NCBI RefSeq assembly: GCF_010015445.1
Contig: NC_053134.1
Location: forward strand, 13,321,080-13,385,079
Direction of reading: 5' to 3'
DNA from: Perca fluviatilis
Lineage: Eukaryota; Chordata; Actinopteri; Perciformes; Percidae
Length of the DNA: 64,000 nt
Position 1 is the stretch's first letter, and every line of letters begins with the position of its first letter. Under the pieces are notes generated by a model. That model searched no databases and had not been told where the DNA came from. It saw only the letters and a list, made by a program, of their open reading frames with translations. This document shows positions 12,025 to 39,397 of this stretch, piece by piece. The translations under genes and the position numbers were made by a program.

Positions 12025-15000
12025 CAATAATGATCCATAGCAGGCTCAAGCCTTGCATAGACTCTAATTTCTGCAGGAAGAAACAGAGATGGGAGATGTT
12101 GTACCTACATCTGATTTGCCCATAGTCAAACACATCTGGACTGCTTCAGCCCTGTTCTTTTCTTTGGCCAAGGCTTTGTTTACACACACACACTAAAGAT
12201 CTGGTTTTTCAACTCTTTTATGACTCAAGCTCTGATCTTTTCATGGCTCTCTTAAACAGAGAAAAACCACAAGGAAGCTGATTTTCAGATCTTTGGATGC
12301 TGTTTAAATACAGACTCAAATCTCATGAAGTAGAGGAATTCAGGAAGGTCAGTGCACAAAGACTGAATGTGAACCATTTTATCTAGAGGACAATAAAATG
12401 GTTTTTAGAATTAAATTATATTTTTTCTTTTCCTTTTGCCCTCTGGACAGTAAAGTTTGTTTCAACATAATTCTCTATGGCCAGGAACTAATTTGACTTG
12501 GCCCCTCAAGCACATAAAGTCATTTTCTGGAGACATGGGTCCATTTTCTTAGATAACACAACAATGAAATAATGCTCATTTAGGAGTCAAATGTCAAACA
12601 ATGTCAACAACATCAGCTCTTAACTAAATAGCTCTGGACCAGGCTTTGATGACATTGAGTCAGCTTGGCTCTTTAATTCCTACTGAGGCTTTTTGATAGA
12701 GCTGCTTACACAAATAGCATGTCGGTTCCTAAATTGAGCTGTTTTCTTAAAAGCTCTCCACAGGCACCTTGATATAAAAGATAAAAAGGGAGAAACATTT
12801 TATTTCCATTATCTACTCAGTCTTTTAAAGGATCTTGACCTTATTTTGAAAAGCAGTTCCTGTCCTTTTATAGCTATACTCACATAACACGTCCCAATAT
12901 TTTATATTAACGGATGATTTTTAGATGTCAAATGTATAAAAAAGGTATGGCAATGCTTCAAAAACCAGAATAACTCAGCTCAATAATACATCAGGATGTA
13001 TTGAAGCTACAGTACCAAGCAGCAATTTCAGATTCTAATTCTGGTACTGGCCATCCCATGTAATTGTATTTGACACTGAATACGAACTTCACAATGTGCA
13101 GACCTCATGTCAATCTCACTGCAGGCTATAATCAGGAGGTGAATCTGATGACTCAAACCAGCCTGCATTCATTTGTTCAGTGCCATAGCACAAAATCACC
13201 ACCCACCATCCTGTAATAGAATAAAGCTTTTTGTCTGCATGTGTCACTCTAGACATAGTAAAGACAGGGAGACAGCTGATAAATTACTCTATTGATGACA
13301 TTTGACATATGAATGGTCTATTTCTGAATTTCTGTTTTGTGATGCAGATGTTATGTTTCTATTCTGTATATTTGGAGGGAAACTAAGGATTGCGGAAAAC
13401 CTGCGCTGATGAATGACTTGAAACAATATTCGAATTTTGTTGTACATGCTAAATGTTTTAATGGTAGGAAAAGCAGCAGTTAGTAAGTACTTGTGCTGCA
13501 GGAAAATGGCTCTTGCGACTGACTTACTATACACATTGTTAGATTGTTAATTTGGGTGCTTTGATGCATAAGTAGCATTTAACTACTAAAGCTCATTTTA
13601 ACTACTTAACTACCTCCACTTAAAACCTGAGAGATGATAAATGGGTAGGCCAGAATAAAAAAACTACGTTCTGCAGACATTTTTAGTCATTTTTTTGACT
13701 TTTCTCTAATCATTGCTTTTTTGTAAAGTATTTGATACTTAAATCTGTGAGCCTTATGCTGTTATTGAAATAAAATAATCTGAGAATGTAAGAAGGGAAA
13801 TCACTGCTAACAAATCATAGACACTTGAAATATGAAAAGGGGCCACATCTACATGTAGACACTACTGTTCTGTAATGGGCAACAAGCCCAAAAGATTAGG
13901 AATCACTTGCTGGTAACTAATGACAGCTGGTCAGATATATTAAGTGGAGTAAAAAGTACAATACTTCCCCCCTGAAATGAAGTAGATTAGAATTTTAAAG
14001 CAGCAGAAAATGCAAATCCTCAAGCTACAATTTTTTACTCAAGTATACTACTTGAGAATATGTACATCAGCCCTGTGATGATAGTGAGACAGATGGACAT
14101 TGAGTTTTATAATGGCAATCTGACTCACTTTCACTTACTACCAAACCAGCCTCTGTTTGATTACACTGGCCAGTGAATGGAAGGACAGACGGAAGAAAGG
14201 ATTGAGGGAAGGAAGAACTAATGGAGGGCAGGTCGTGGGAACAGACACTTGTGCCCAAGGGAAACACAAACACACAGACTCACATACATAAATGTCCTCT
14301 GTAATCCAGCCAGCACACAGACTATAGATCTATTCTATTTATGACTGTTCTATATTTGTAGTTCCCGACCCCCTTTGTATGTGTGTGTGAGCGTGTGTGA
14401 GTCTTAAGCTCAGTTGGTCTCTGAGAATCTCTGTCCAGGCAAACATACTCAAATGCTGGTATCTCATGTGGGAAACCAACAATCTGCTGGTCAGTCAAAG
14501 GGAAATCCCCTCATGACAGGGAGAGCTACTTTATTCAGCTGTGCAATGTGAGATTCAGGTTTTAGACCCAAAATCTGATTTAGACACTTATTATGCATAA
14601 CGCTTTCTATTGGGATCCATTCTACACTCAAATAATAATAATAAATTGAATTTGTATAGCGCTTTTCACAGACTCAAAGTCGCTTGAAGACCACAAAGAA
14701 ATATTTAAATGTTTTAATAAATGAATCCTGGTAATTTGTGCGCATTAGCATCTACTGTACATAATGTACCTTGTCTTTCTTTTCTCAAAATTAATAAGAA
14801 ATTAAAATAAACATTACAGTGTTGAAATGAAATGCAATATGAAGTTAAGCATTTTTAAACATGAACTACCAAATCAGTAAAACAGATTTTCCACCAGCTA
14901 AGAAAAAATTGTTTCTGTATCTAATTCTACATTTTAATAGTTCATTTTTTATGGTTCATGTCCTTCAATTATGCAAAATATCAAGTAAGGAAAATCTACA

Positions 15001-17172
15001 ATTATTGTTATTTTTTAAGTCATTTTTTACATGGAAAAAAAGAGGACAGTAAGGACTGAATTAGAGAATCACTTTAAAGTTTTCACATAATCTAAGAAAT
15101 TGGCCTGTTCCAAATATAGTCATGCAGTAGATACGGTGAAAGTAAGACAGGTGAGATATTAAAAAAAGTGTGTTTACAAATCAACTCAACACTGCTCTCT
15201 CTTAGTGCTGTTTGACACTTTTCTTAGCTTTTATTCACCCATTAAGGAGCTATATTTTGTCTGCAAACTGGTCATGAGGAAGCAATGGTTTTAGGATGAA
15301 CTCTATATAGAAGATGGAAACTTCATGAGGCCTCAAATGCTACTTGTTAAAGAGAGTAAAGCATGTGCACCAAGTTGCAAATGCCCACATAAATTGGGAC
15401 CCAAATGAGGAATAAAATGTCTCGACCTGGAGCCAGATGGACCCATACTCAGGCAGGCCATCTATCACCCATTCACCGTCCCTTTACCTTCAGGTCCATG
15501 TCCAGCCCTATGAATGGCTTTAGCGAGACAACTGAAATCATACAATATATCCCCTATGTAAATTATAGATCTGTTTCCCACCAATAATACAGCCCTTTGC
15601 TTGTGTGCACACACAAAATAAGCACATATTGCTTTGTTTCAACAGTATCACTTGGTACAGGAAAATGATTTTCCTCACTTAAAATATGTAAAAATTATTT
15701 TGTTGTTTCTTTCATTTTCCACTGCAGTACAATAATAAACACTCAACTTGTTCCAATATATGTCACCTATTAACAAACAGCATGTCTGTTGTAATACAAA
15801 ATTACATTTACAATATATACACAACAATGCATATCCTCCACTTGTTGAGGTTCAATAAGCTGCCTTTGGCTATATCCCATTATCCTTCCTGCCTGTGAGC
15901 CAATCACCAACATATCTTGGCCTATCCCCACCAATGACAGTCAAGCACTCAATCTTGATTGAATGGTTATTGACAGTATTGACCTGCTCATGTATAACTC
16001 ATTAACCTCATCATTGGCAAACCATCCTGACGAATAGACATATATACAGTACCTTGAACACACACACACATACACACATACACACAGTACACTACCACCC
16101 TGACAAAGTAATAGACATACTTGAAAAAAGACAAACAGGCCCATACTGAATGCCAAAGCAGATCTTTTCATGTCAAAGGAGAGGCAGATGTGTCTGACCT
16201 GGAAGTGCTTCATTCACATTTAAGAGAAGTTGTTTGAAGTGTTTAAAGCATATGTTTTCATCCAGTGCTGCTTAAAATGAGTGAGCAGTCATTGTTTTTC
16301 TCAAGGACACTCTGACATGGCCGTTGATAGATGCATACCAGCTGTTGTACGTCTCTGTGACAATATAAAACCAATTACCGAAACAGCTTTCACAGTACAC
16401 AGCAGAGCATAGGATAAGTGCCCATTTTGTATAATGCTAAATAGCGGTAATTTGTGATAAAAGAGGAATCCATGTATGTCTTAATCAGTGGTTGTACGTC
16501 TTATTGAGTGATTATACAAGAAGTAATCTGCTATAAAATGCATAAGGAAAACAGGGGCTTATGTCTATCCACTTGAAAAGTGGTCTCTGTCCCCTCAAGT
16601 ACCCTTGCAACAGAACAGGATATGTTGAACTAAATATGGAGATTCACTGTCAGGCGATCCAACAGATGATACAGGTATGGCTGATATGGATTTCAAGAAT
16701 ATACAGTCCTGAGAATCCTGTATTAGTTACAGTTCTGTTCTTGAGTATTAATTTCTAGAAGGATATTTCTAATTCTGGAACCCTAGAGCTAGTGTATTAT
16801 AAACAGCATTGTTGAAGGTGAAAGTGAATAGATTAACCAGAAAATTACAAGTGTAAAACATTGAACATGGGGGAAATGTAGCCTAGAGATCTGCACCATT
16901 GTAAACTTTGTACTATGCTCAAAATGGACTTAACTGGGCCCATGAAAGAAGTACTAAATTACACTTTCCAAAGAAGATGCCTTATTTGCTTGTGTATTCA
17001 TTCCTTCATCACCCATCTACAAATAGCTGGAAAACCAACTGCAGTAACTCCGTACAAATAAAAACATGCTGTATTTGTTTCTATTTGGAGATTTTGTAAC
17101 ATGGTGTAACTGCTCTTAGGCTTTCTCCTCCCATTGAGACAAAACTCTTGGGGGATACATACAGTGCGCGCT

Positions 17173-17318
<146 letters not shown>

Positions 17319-18220
17319 TTTTGGCTTTCAGATCAACTCCGGCCCATGCAATAAATGGCCAGAGCAGGGATGGTTGTGTTTTATCTATCCCTTTGATGCC
17401 CCCTAGTGCAATTTTTGGGAAATGTAAATAATGAATAGGAGACATCAGTCAGCATCAGTGTTACTGTAATGTTACCCAGCAGTCAGATACAGAAATGAAA
17501 GACAAAAGAGGAACATCAACTGCTTACTTGTATGGGGAGAAGTGACAGGGACATAAAGTTAAATGGAATCAAACAAACAAACATAGTCAAGCTTTCTTTC
17601 CTTACAATAGTAAGGGGCCCAGCAACTTTGTGTGTGTCTGTCTACCATAAGTCTACCAAGTGTTCGAAAACATATATACCACCAATACAGAGGATTGTAG
17701 CCCATACAAATAAATTAAATAAAAACACATTCCACAACCAACACATTGGCAATTAAATGAACCTACCTAATGTAAGTATTGAACGTTGCAGTATAACGTT
17801 AATTTGAATTAAAAGAAGGCTACATATCTATATGGTCATGTCTCTCCTGACATTATCAATAATTGTTTGAAGAAAGTAATACTGAAAATCCATCCAGTTG
17901 ACAAAATAAATTCTCCATCGATTTTTCCAAGTTGATTAATAAGGCTGAAATCTCCAAACCTGCTGCGCAACTACTCATGTCTGGGTTGGTTGTTTACTGT
18001 CTGGGTAAACATGGCCGTTGACAAACTCACTGATGGCAGTTAGCCCTCAATAACTCTTGACAATTTGAAATGTACAAGTCTTGAGTTGCAAAACAATCTA
18101 CTGCGCAGTTACAAATTTTATTGTCTTTTTACCTTGCTGTTGGTTTGGTTTTTATCTCATACTCCTGCGACTCGTTAGCCGCTGAAGCTAGGTAGCGAGC
18201 TAACTTCTCCATAGGGAACA

Positions 18221-30826
<12,606 letters not shown>

Positions 30827-31391
30827 TGACTCTTCACACTCTCTGTCTGTACATGCACCCTGTCTTGAGCTGTGAGGCAATTCTTCTACACCTAATATGG
30901 ATGTACCATTTCCTCTTCTGAATCCAATCAGACACACTGCTCTGTATCTCCTCTGCACTACATACCCAGTCAACCTGACTCTTCCTCTTTAAACCAAGTT
31001 TCTGTAGTCACAACAAAAAAAGCAGTTATCAGATTATACATGTTTGTTTCCATATCAAAAAACTTGTTTTATCCTCTGAATCCTCTTGAAAAAGAAATTC
31101 TCTCAATCTGAGGACCACTAATTTTTGGGCACAAATGCGGCATGACCATACAGTCTTGACATCATCTGTAGTTAAGGGGACAATGTAGCCTATACTCTCG
31201 TTCACTCTACATGAAGACAAAATATGCTGCAACCCCATGTTTTGCCTAAGTATTTGAATATAGTTCCCTTCACTGTTTTTTATTCACCAAACTTAGCAGA
31301 ATTATAATTATATTTTTTGTTTTTCTTTTGTTATAATGTGTAGTCTTTACTCCGTCACAGTGGTCTAACACCAGCCAGCCTTCTGGGCTTT

Positions 31392-31397
31392 AATAAA
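31392..31397 (+). terminator. Probable dcp1b polyadenylation signal
   Basis: The first AATAAA after the dcp1b stop, 566 bases downstream, with a GT-rich stretch soon after. Further AT-rich sequence with another AATAAA-like word near 32113 leaves room for a longer 3' UTR. Confidence 0.5.
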
Positions 31398-33123
31398 CAA
31401 GTCTTCCTTGTCTAAGAACTAGTGCTGAAGGATATGCTCAAACTGACTTGAAACTGACTTCACCTATGAAAGGTTAAACATATTTTGTTTTCTGTACATT
31501 TTGAAAAAGTATGTTTAAATGTTATAAGAATTTGTTTGATTTAAATTAAGTTCTTACTAGTTTGCCTTCTAAAGCGAGTATATTTTAGTATCCAAATCCT
31601 TTTAAAGTTATAAGGATTTTTTCAATTTTTTCAGCAGACTCTAGCTATGATTAAATATTTGTATTGGTAACAGTTGTTTTAGTTTTACGTACAGTAATGT
31701 TATTATATTATTACCATTATGAAGAATTCAAAATGACATGGTATCCATCTAAATTGAAGTAACAAGGAAAGTACAGGAGATTGTTAACCTGCTACCTCAC
31801 AGAGTTTGGAGGCGTTCGGAGTCATCCCTGTGTTTTTACTAGTAGCAGATTGTCACAGTTATGTAATTCAACAGTTTTAAAAAATTAGATAACCCAGTCA
31901 GGGTTTTTATTTCAGTTTAACATAAAGGATTTAATCATCACAGAAAACCCATTGACAACCTTTTGAGTTGTTGTGTATATATGCCACAGTTCCTGAACAA
32001 AACAACTTACAGAAATTCCCCTCAGGATTAATACAACTTTTTATTGATCAAACGCTTTGCTATTGATGGTAAGTTTAGTTAAATAGATGCTTGGTAAATG
32101 GAGATTTAAAGCAATAAAAAGCAGCAAAGAAGGTATATAAATATCTGATAATAATTGTTTGGAATTCACAGGCCTGTTCAAAGCAAGTACAATAGAAATA
32201 TATGATAGAAAATGCATTTCCGAAATACTGTCACGCTACATGTACTGCATAAAGTGTCACCCAATCAAACTAAGGCTCCCACACATTTCCTTACTTACTA
32301 CAGCAGAGAAGTCAGTCAATATGTTAAATTTCGTCAGGGTTAGGGTTTGCACTTTGTGCTAAACTCGTATAAAGCCAGACTATATAGTAGCTACCAGAGA
32401 GTACACAAAAACAGCAGCAACAACAGAGAGAGATTACATTTCAGGAAACTAAAAAACAGAATATTTTTTTTCCTATTTTTGTACTCAAGCAAAATGTATT
32501 GTTCCCATAGTACAGATAACCAGCATGTTACATTACAATTAAATGTACAGCAAGTACAAAATAATTCTTATACAACATATCTAAAGTTATTTGTTAGATG
32601 CTGTTTTGTTATTTTAATTTAAAAAGATGTCATCCGTAGTCTTTTTATTTTTATTTTTTAAATTTGTCATTTAAAATAATACGATAATGGAAACATTTTT
32701 ACACGTTTTATTTCTTTTTGACGGAAATGTTTTGCTCTTTCATAAACTGAAGTCTATTTTAATTGGATATTAAATGTTCTCAAACTGCCTCTGTTGTTGC
32801 TTACTGTCTTTCTTTGTTGTCTTAATGGATCTGCATGGCTGGTATTATTACCTGATTCAATGCTGATTCAACAGCATTCACAGCATTGTAATCCTGTTTT
32901 AATTTAAAATCTTCTAGATAACACTAAACCATGGATGTATTATAGCCTAATGACCAAAATACTGCGTGTCAGCTGCAGCCCCTCTCTCTCCCCTCGTCTG
33001 CTCTTCATCCGTATAGTTCATCCATAGACTATAGGCTACCTTGGCTCAAATGAATACGGGCGGCCATTCAGTTAAAATGACCTCATCCGCATTATCGAAA
33101 TCTTTTAAATACTGAGCCATGGC
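31398..33123. other. AT-rich region after dcp1b; no gene seen
   Basis: No supported exon, and no repeat I recognise. It may include an extended dcp1b 3' UTR. It ends at the target site of the Rex3 insertion. Confidence 0.5.
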
Positions 33124-33134
33124 ATTGACAAACC
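33124..33134. repeat. Target-site duplication, left copy, of the Rex3 insertion
   Basis: ATTGACAAACC here is repeated exactly at 35146-35156, directly outside the GATG tail of the element. Confidence 0.85.
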
Positions 33135-35145
33135 ATTCGTGCATCCCTGTGGAGGCTGGGGGCATTGAACCCGAGTGGACAATGTTCAAAGTTTCCATTG
33201 CTGAAGCTGCGGCGAGGAGCTGTGGTCTTAGGGTCTTAGGTGCCTCAAGGGGGTAACCCACGAACACCGTGGTGGACACCGGTGGTCAGGGAAGCCGTCC
33301 GACTGAAGAAGGAGTCTTTCCGGGATATGTTATCCCGGGGGGACTCCGGGAGGCAGTTACAGGGTACCGAAGGGCCCGGGCTGCAGCCTCTGCCGTGAAA
33401 GAGGCAAAGCAGCGGGTGTGGGAGAAGTTTGGAGAAGACATGGAGAAGGACTTTCGGTCGGCACCAAAGTGCTTCTGGAAAACTGTTCGCCACCTCAGGA
33501 GGGGGAAGCGGGGAACCATCCAAGCTGTGTACAGTAAGGATGGGACGCTGTTGACCTCAACTGAGGAGGTAATAGGGCGGTGGAAGGAGCACTTTGAGGA
33601 ACTCCTGAATCCGACTAATACGCCCTCTATGTTAGAGGCAGAGCTGGAGGATGACGGGGGATTGTCGTCGATTTCCCAGGCGGAAGTCACTGATGTAGTC
33701 AAACAACTCCACAGTGGCAAAGCCCCGGGGATTGATGAGATCCGTCCAGAAATGCTCAAGGCTCTGGGTGTGGAGGGGCTGTCCTGGTTGACACGTCTCT
33801 TCAACATTGCGTGGAAGTCTGGGACAGTGCCAAAGGAGTGGCAGACCGGGGTGGTGGTTCCCCTTTTTAAAAAGGGGGACCAGAGGGTGTGTGCCAATTA
33901 CAGGGGTATCACACTTCTCAGCCTCCCTGGTAAAGTCTACTCCAAGGTGCTGGAAAGGAGGGTTCGGCCGATAGTCAAACCTTGGGTTGAGGAGGAACAA
34001 TGTGGATTCCGTCCTGGTCGTGGAACAATGGACCAGATCTTCACTCTCGCAAGGATCCTGGAGGGAGCTTGGGAGTCGCCCCAACCGGTCTACATGTGTT
34101 TTGTGGATCTGGAGAAGGCGTGATGACCGGGTCCCCCAGGAGATACTGTGGGAGGTGCCGCGGGAGTATGGGGTGAGGGGGTCTCTTCTCAGGGCCATCC
34201 AATCTCTGTAAGACCAAAGTGAGAGCGTTGTCCGGGTTCTCGCAGCTAAGTCGGACTCGTTTCAGGTGAGGGTTGGCCTCCGCCAGGGCTGCGCTTTGTC
34301 ACCAATCCTGTTTGTAATATTTATGGACAGGATATCAAGGCGTAGTCGGGGTGGGGAGGGGTTGCAGTTCGGTGGGCTGGGGATCTCATCGCTGCTCTTT
34401 GCAGATGATGTGGTCCTGATGGCATCATCGGCCTGTGACCTTCAGCACTCACTGGATCGGTTCGCAGCCGAGTGTGAAGCGGTTGGGATGAGGATCAGCA
34501 CCTCTAAATTGGAGGCCATGGTTCTCAGCAGGAAACCGATGGAATGCCTTCTCCAGGTAGGGAATGAGTCCTTACCCCAAGTGAAGGAGTTCAAGTACCT
34601 TGGGGTTTTGTTCGCGAGTGAGGGGACAATGGAGCGGGAAAGAGAGCTGAGCCAGAAGGCAAAGCTCTCGATCTACCGGTCAGTTTTCGTTCCTACCCTC
34701 ACCTATGGTCATGAAGGCTGGGTCATGACCGAAAGAACGAGATCCAAGGTACAAGCGGCCGAAATGGGTTTCGTCAGGAGGGTGGCTGGCGTCTCCCTTA
34801 GAGATAGGGTGAGAAGCTCAGTCATCCGTGAGGAGCTAGGAGTAGAGCGCGCTGCTCCTGCGTCCGAAAGGAGCCAGTTGAGGTGGTTCGGGCATCTGGT
34901 AAGGATGCCCCTGGGGGCTCCCCTAGGGAGGTGTTCCAGGCACGTCCAGCTGGGAGGAGGCCTCGGGGAAGACCCAGGACTAGGTGGAGGGATTATATCT
35001 CCAACCTGGCCTGGGAACGCCTCGGGATCCCCCAGTCGGAGCTGGTTAATGTTGCTCGGGAAAGGGAAGTTTGGGGTCCCCTCCTGGAGCTGCTCCCCCC
35101 GCGACCCGACACCGGATAAGCGGACGAAGATGGATGGATGGATGG
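33135..35145 (+). mobile_element. Rex3 retrotransposon (RTE clade LINE), 5'-truncated and inactivated
   Basis: A non-LTR retrotransposon fragment that copies through an RNA intermediate. Reverse-transcriptase motifs are plain: GKAPGIDEIRPEML, GVVVPLFKKGDQ, NYRGITLL, CGFRPGRGT, then in another frame LRQGCALSPILF and LLFADDVVLM (catalytic FADD at about 34398-34409), and the C-terminal RSQLRWFGHLVRM. The bases at 33840-33861 and about 34287-34308 match the Rex3 PCR primer sites as I remember them. The 3' end is a short GGAT/GATG repeat (35130-35145), typical of Rex3. An 11-bp direct repeat, ATTGACAAACC, flanks the element (33124-33134 and 35146-35156). The endonuclease half is missing, a frame change occurs near 34121, and a segment appears to be deleted near 34640, so it is dead. 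Confidence 0.92.
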
Positions 35146-35156
35146 ATTGACAAACC
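35146..35156. repeat. Target-site duplication, right copy, of the Rex3 insertion
   Basis: Second copy of ATTGACAAACC, starting immediately after the terminal GATG repeats. Confidence 0.85.
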
Positions 35157-35309
35157 TTTAGATAACAGGAGCCTATGATTTCTGTAGCCTACTCCGAAAC
35201 AACAAACATCCTGAACGCCTTTTTCTCGAGTCGCGTTCCTCTCTCCACACCGCTGTCTTCGGACAAAAAGTCACGTCCTGAGATCGATAATGTTGTCACA
35301 CTTTTGTGT

Positions 35310-35313
<4 letters not shown>

Positions 35314-35371
<58 letters not shown>
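35314..35371. repeat. CA microsatellite
   Basis: About 29 AC units. Confidence 0.97.
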
Positions 35372-35373
<2 letters not shown>

Positions 35374-37342
35374 GTCATTTGTGATTTCATCCATATATAT
35401 AGCAGCCCCCTTCTTTTCAGGCAGTATATTCCCCTCTCAGCTCTTTAGGTTCATGCTTGTTTGTTCTATGCAATGGATATGTCTGATAATAATACAAAGT
35501 ATTTATATTTTCAGCCTTTTTTGTCAATTTATTTGAACTTCCACTTTTGACACTATTACATTTTAGCTTCCAGCTTTTCTAGCAATGTATTTCAGCTCTT
35601 AGCTTATTAAGGTAATGCAGTTCAGATTCCTACTGAGAATTTTACATTTCATCTTCCAAGTTTTTCAGCAGTGCAATGCATTTGAAATTTTTCAAACAGT
35701 TTGTTTGAAATTTCTGCATTTTCATCAATGTTTCTCACAGCATTTGTAAGTCTTCCATACTTTTCATAATTTCAGTTAGAAAATAAATTCAGACCTCACA
35801 ATGTTGTACATTGTTTGGCATTATTGACCTTTTAAAGCCAACAATACAGTTTAGCGTCAGCTTTTCAAAAAACTTTTATTAAATTCATGTTAATTAAAAC
35901 CATTCATACTTTTCCAACTATTCTCACTACTATTAATCCAGTTTAGCTTTAGCAATTTAGCTATTCAGCATTCACACGCATTTTCAAATGCATTTTCTAG
36001 TTATTATTCAAGAATGATCCAGCCTTAAGTAACACTAATCACAGTACAGATACATTCATTATTGCTTTAATGTCACATCATTGCTTAGTTTTGCCACAAT
36101 CAATAGTATAACATAATGTCTACAGTGATTAATCAACTGCTTTTACACACCCAGCAGTATTGAGGGACCTTGCCCAATTAACTCTTGTAGACTTGATACA
36201 ACATCAGTTTTTTTTTTTCCAATATTAAATTGCTCCCTGTGTTTGTCGCGCTTAACTGAGCACACAGTATAAGCCAACAAAGCAGAGTTGCTGACATAAT
36301 GATGTTACAATGGTGTGCCACAAGTTCATTCAGTAGCTGTTGTGGAGCTTTTGATCAAATCAAATGATCCTCATTAGCAGATGAGCAGCTACTAAATGGA
36401 CCTTGGGGTGGAGACCTTGTAGAGAATGTTTTCTGAACTGTTATTTACCTTTAAGCTTATAGAGCTCAAAGGAAAGTAGAAATTTGAACAGTTTCAGTGT
36501 CAAATACCATGCAAGCTAACCTGAAACAATGTACATCCACATTTTTTCATTGTGGTTGTGTTCCGGGTTACTTGATTTATTTTCACAACATCATCACTAC
36601 GCAGCTTTGTGTTTATTTGCAGTGCAACAATAGAAGTTATTTGCTCTGAGTATATTACCTGATCAAATCACAGATAATAACTGACTGAGTCACTGATGGC
36701 CTGATTTACTGAATTATAGAAAATTTCCCCTGACATGAATTCATCAGCTAGTCTCCCATGGCGACCATAGACTCAGGACTGTTTGGATAATGACCTGTCA
36801 CTCACTGTATCCCCATGGCATAGATACATAGAGTATGTTTCTTTAGATAAACATACTGTGTATAACAAAAGGAATACAGTGACAAGGTTTTATTTCAAAA
36901 GTGCTCTGCCCTCCCTGCCTAGTAGTGTTTCGTAATATTTCCGGTATCTTCGTGTGACTATTATATCATTCCATTAGTACTAATTAGTGTGCTTGTTATC
37001 AGGGCTGTTAATAGCTCCCTAATAACAGCTGGGTACCCAAACACTGATAGGAAACGCAATGTGAAGTGATCAGAGTCCAATCAATCTGCTGCCCCCTTTT
37101 TTTTACACTTTGGGAATTTGGCTGCCTCTCCCTTCCTTCCTGCTTCCTCTCCCTAACCAACACTGTTGTGTCATACATGGTAATTAAAATCAGTATTCAC
37201 GGTAGCAGATGCATAATACCCAAAACCAGAATCAATTCAGATATACAAAAAAGCCTAAAAATAGAGTTATGAGTGCCGTATCAATGCTGTAGACTTTTTA
37301 TAATATTGTAAGGGCCTTCAAATCTTTTCAAATTCTTTCAGG

Positions 37343-37345
<3 letters not shown>

Positions 37346-37380
<35 letters not shown>

Positions 37381-37482
37381 TATTATTATTTCCTCTGAGA
37401 CCAGGAGGTTCCAGAACATTGGTTTAGCTGATGGAGCTAAAAGTAAGGGCTGACTATTAGCCCTGGCTAAGACTAATCAATG

Positions 37483-37561
<79 letters not shown>

Positions 37562-37579
37562 GTGTGTGCGTGCGTGTGT
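37346..37579. repeat. CA then GT microsatellites
   Basis: CA at 37346-37378 and GT at 37484-37579, self-complementary over about 16 units. Confidence 0.96.
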
Positions 37580-38497
37580 ACGTGCATGCCCAGAGAGGCG
37601 GGGTCTTCAGTTTGTACAGGGAGTCCAAACCACTTTTTTTCTTTTTTGTTGCCACTGTATTCTCAGACGGAGGATGTCGTCTGCATTAACTGGTTTCTAT
37701 TTGGAAGTCCAAGAGTTGATGAATCAGATAAAAACTTATTCATAGAGTAATAATGTTTTGTACTTGGTTGGGGGTTTATGGTTCTGTCTCTTTTTTTATG
37801 GCTTTGTTCATACACAAAAGAGTTGTTCTGCGTTAAAACTGTATTTTAAGAAAAAATCTCCATGTCATATTTTTCTAAATGACATGGCAAGACAAGTTGG
37901 AACCATAAGCTCTACAGAGGCATAGGTGAGTGATACTGCTCAGAGTTTTCTTTGGTATTTTATGCTACAGTGTTGCTTTATGGTGTTTGAGGATCATTGT
38001 TTAATGTATTCATATTTATATTTATTATTGGATTATAGGATGAAACAGAGATCTCATTAAATGGATTAAAGTGGTATAAAAACTAAAAGGAGCCAAAATA
38101 TTGGAAAAATAAATTGATGTGAAGTAAAATATAGTAAAATGCTTAAAATAAAATAGAATAAACAAACTTGAGTTAACACCTCAGCAAATTTCTGAGAAAG
38201 GGGTGGGGGGCGGGGGGGAATAAGAGTTCATCCCATCATCAGTGATCTGGGTCAGTGGGGGAGGAGGAGTCCCACAGCTGTTACATACTGCTAGTGTGTG
38301 TGCATGGATATAGTATGTGCATGGATGTCGTGTTTGTGTTTATGTCACTTAGGCAGTCTCTTAACTGCTCATATTATTAATATGACCCTTTCTGCATGTG
38401 TGTGTGTGTGCCAGATTGTTTTACTGCATTTTCATTTCAATAACAGCATGAGCAGATGTTTTACTGTGTCCATATGTGTGCATGTTTACTCAGAGTC

Positions 38498-38740
38498 AGC
38501 TTTATTGTCCAGGTTTGCGTAAACTAACAAGGAATTTGACTCCCGTTACACTCACTTAACATATAAAGGATAAAAAGTAAGTAAGAAAGACAGTAAGAAA
38601 TATAAAAAAATACTGTTAAGTATACAGTATAGCAATACAATAGAATTTACAAATGTACAAGAAATATACAATAACAATTGAAGAGAGGGAAGGAATAGTG
38701 CAATCTTCAGTATAGTCTGAGACTTTTCCTGAAGTCCACT
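38498..38740. repeat. Dispersed-repeat-like stretch
   Basis: AGTCAGCTTTATTGTCCAGG then AAGGAATTTGACTCCCGTTACAC is a pattern I know from many teleost loci, followed by an A-rich degenerate body. Family not identified. Confidence 0.4.
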
Positions 38741-39349
38741 GTCATCTTCACAGTCTTGGGGTTTTACTCATAACAATTACCATTTAAAGATGGTGATAAA
38801 GAGGTTTAATCTATAGTACTGTGTACTGTTAGTAGTACTGTTTTGAGTGTTTTACAGTTGAACAAGTTTAGCATGACTGAATGCACAGGTACCTATGACC
38901 TAAAGAGGACCTGTGCAATGGCTTTATCAGCAGGGGGAAAAGTAATTTGCCAAGTTAGTTATTCTTCACATTACCAAATCATTTCTCAAATTTCATACTG
39001 ACAAAGCAGCCACAACATGTAATCAGAGTTAAAAAAAAAAAGTGTTTGAGTAAAAATGACAAACAAATGACAATGAATATACATTACACATTTATTCCAG
39101 ATTTTTTTCCAGGTTATGCAGGCAGATAGGGAAATGAACCACACACACACAGAGAATTTAAACATAAGTGACTCTTGGGGTAATTAAAATGGATTATGAG
39201 ATGAATGTGAGATAACTTCAATTAGTTACAGAATAGCTTTTTTCCTTAATAAACTGGAAAAAGAACTGAAAATGAGAGCAGATTTTTTGACCTACAGTAA
39301 CTTATAGATATAGACACATTTACAGAGCTGATAGATACATGTTGCAGTG

Positions 39350-39394
<45 letters not shown>
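39350..39394. repeat. GT microsatellite
   Basis: About 21 GT units. Confidence 0.96.

Positions 39395-39397
<3 letters not shown>

Noticed and set aside
33046..33134. Minus-strand peptide ending FVNAMAQYLKDFDNADEVI just left of the Rex3 copy, which looks protein-like
   Set aside because: It is limited by a stop codon once the element is removed, has no splice signals or known match, and spans the insertion boundary only by chance.
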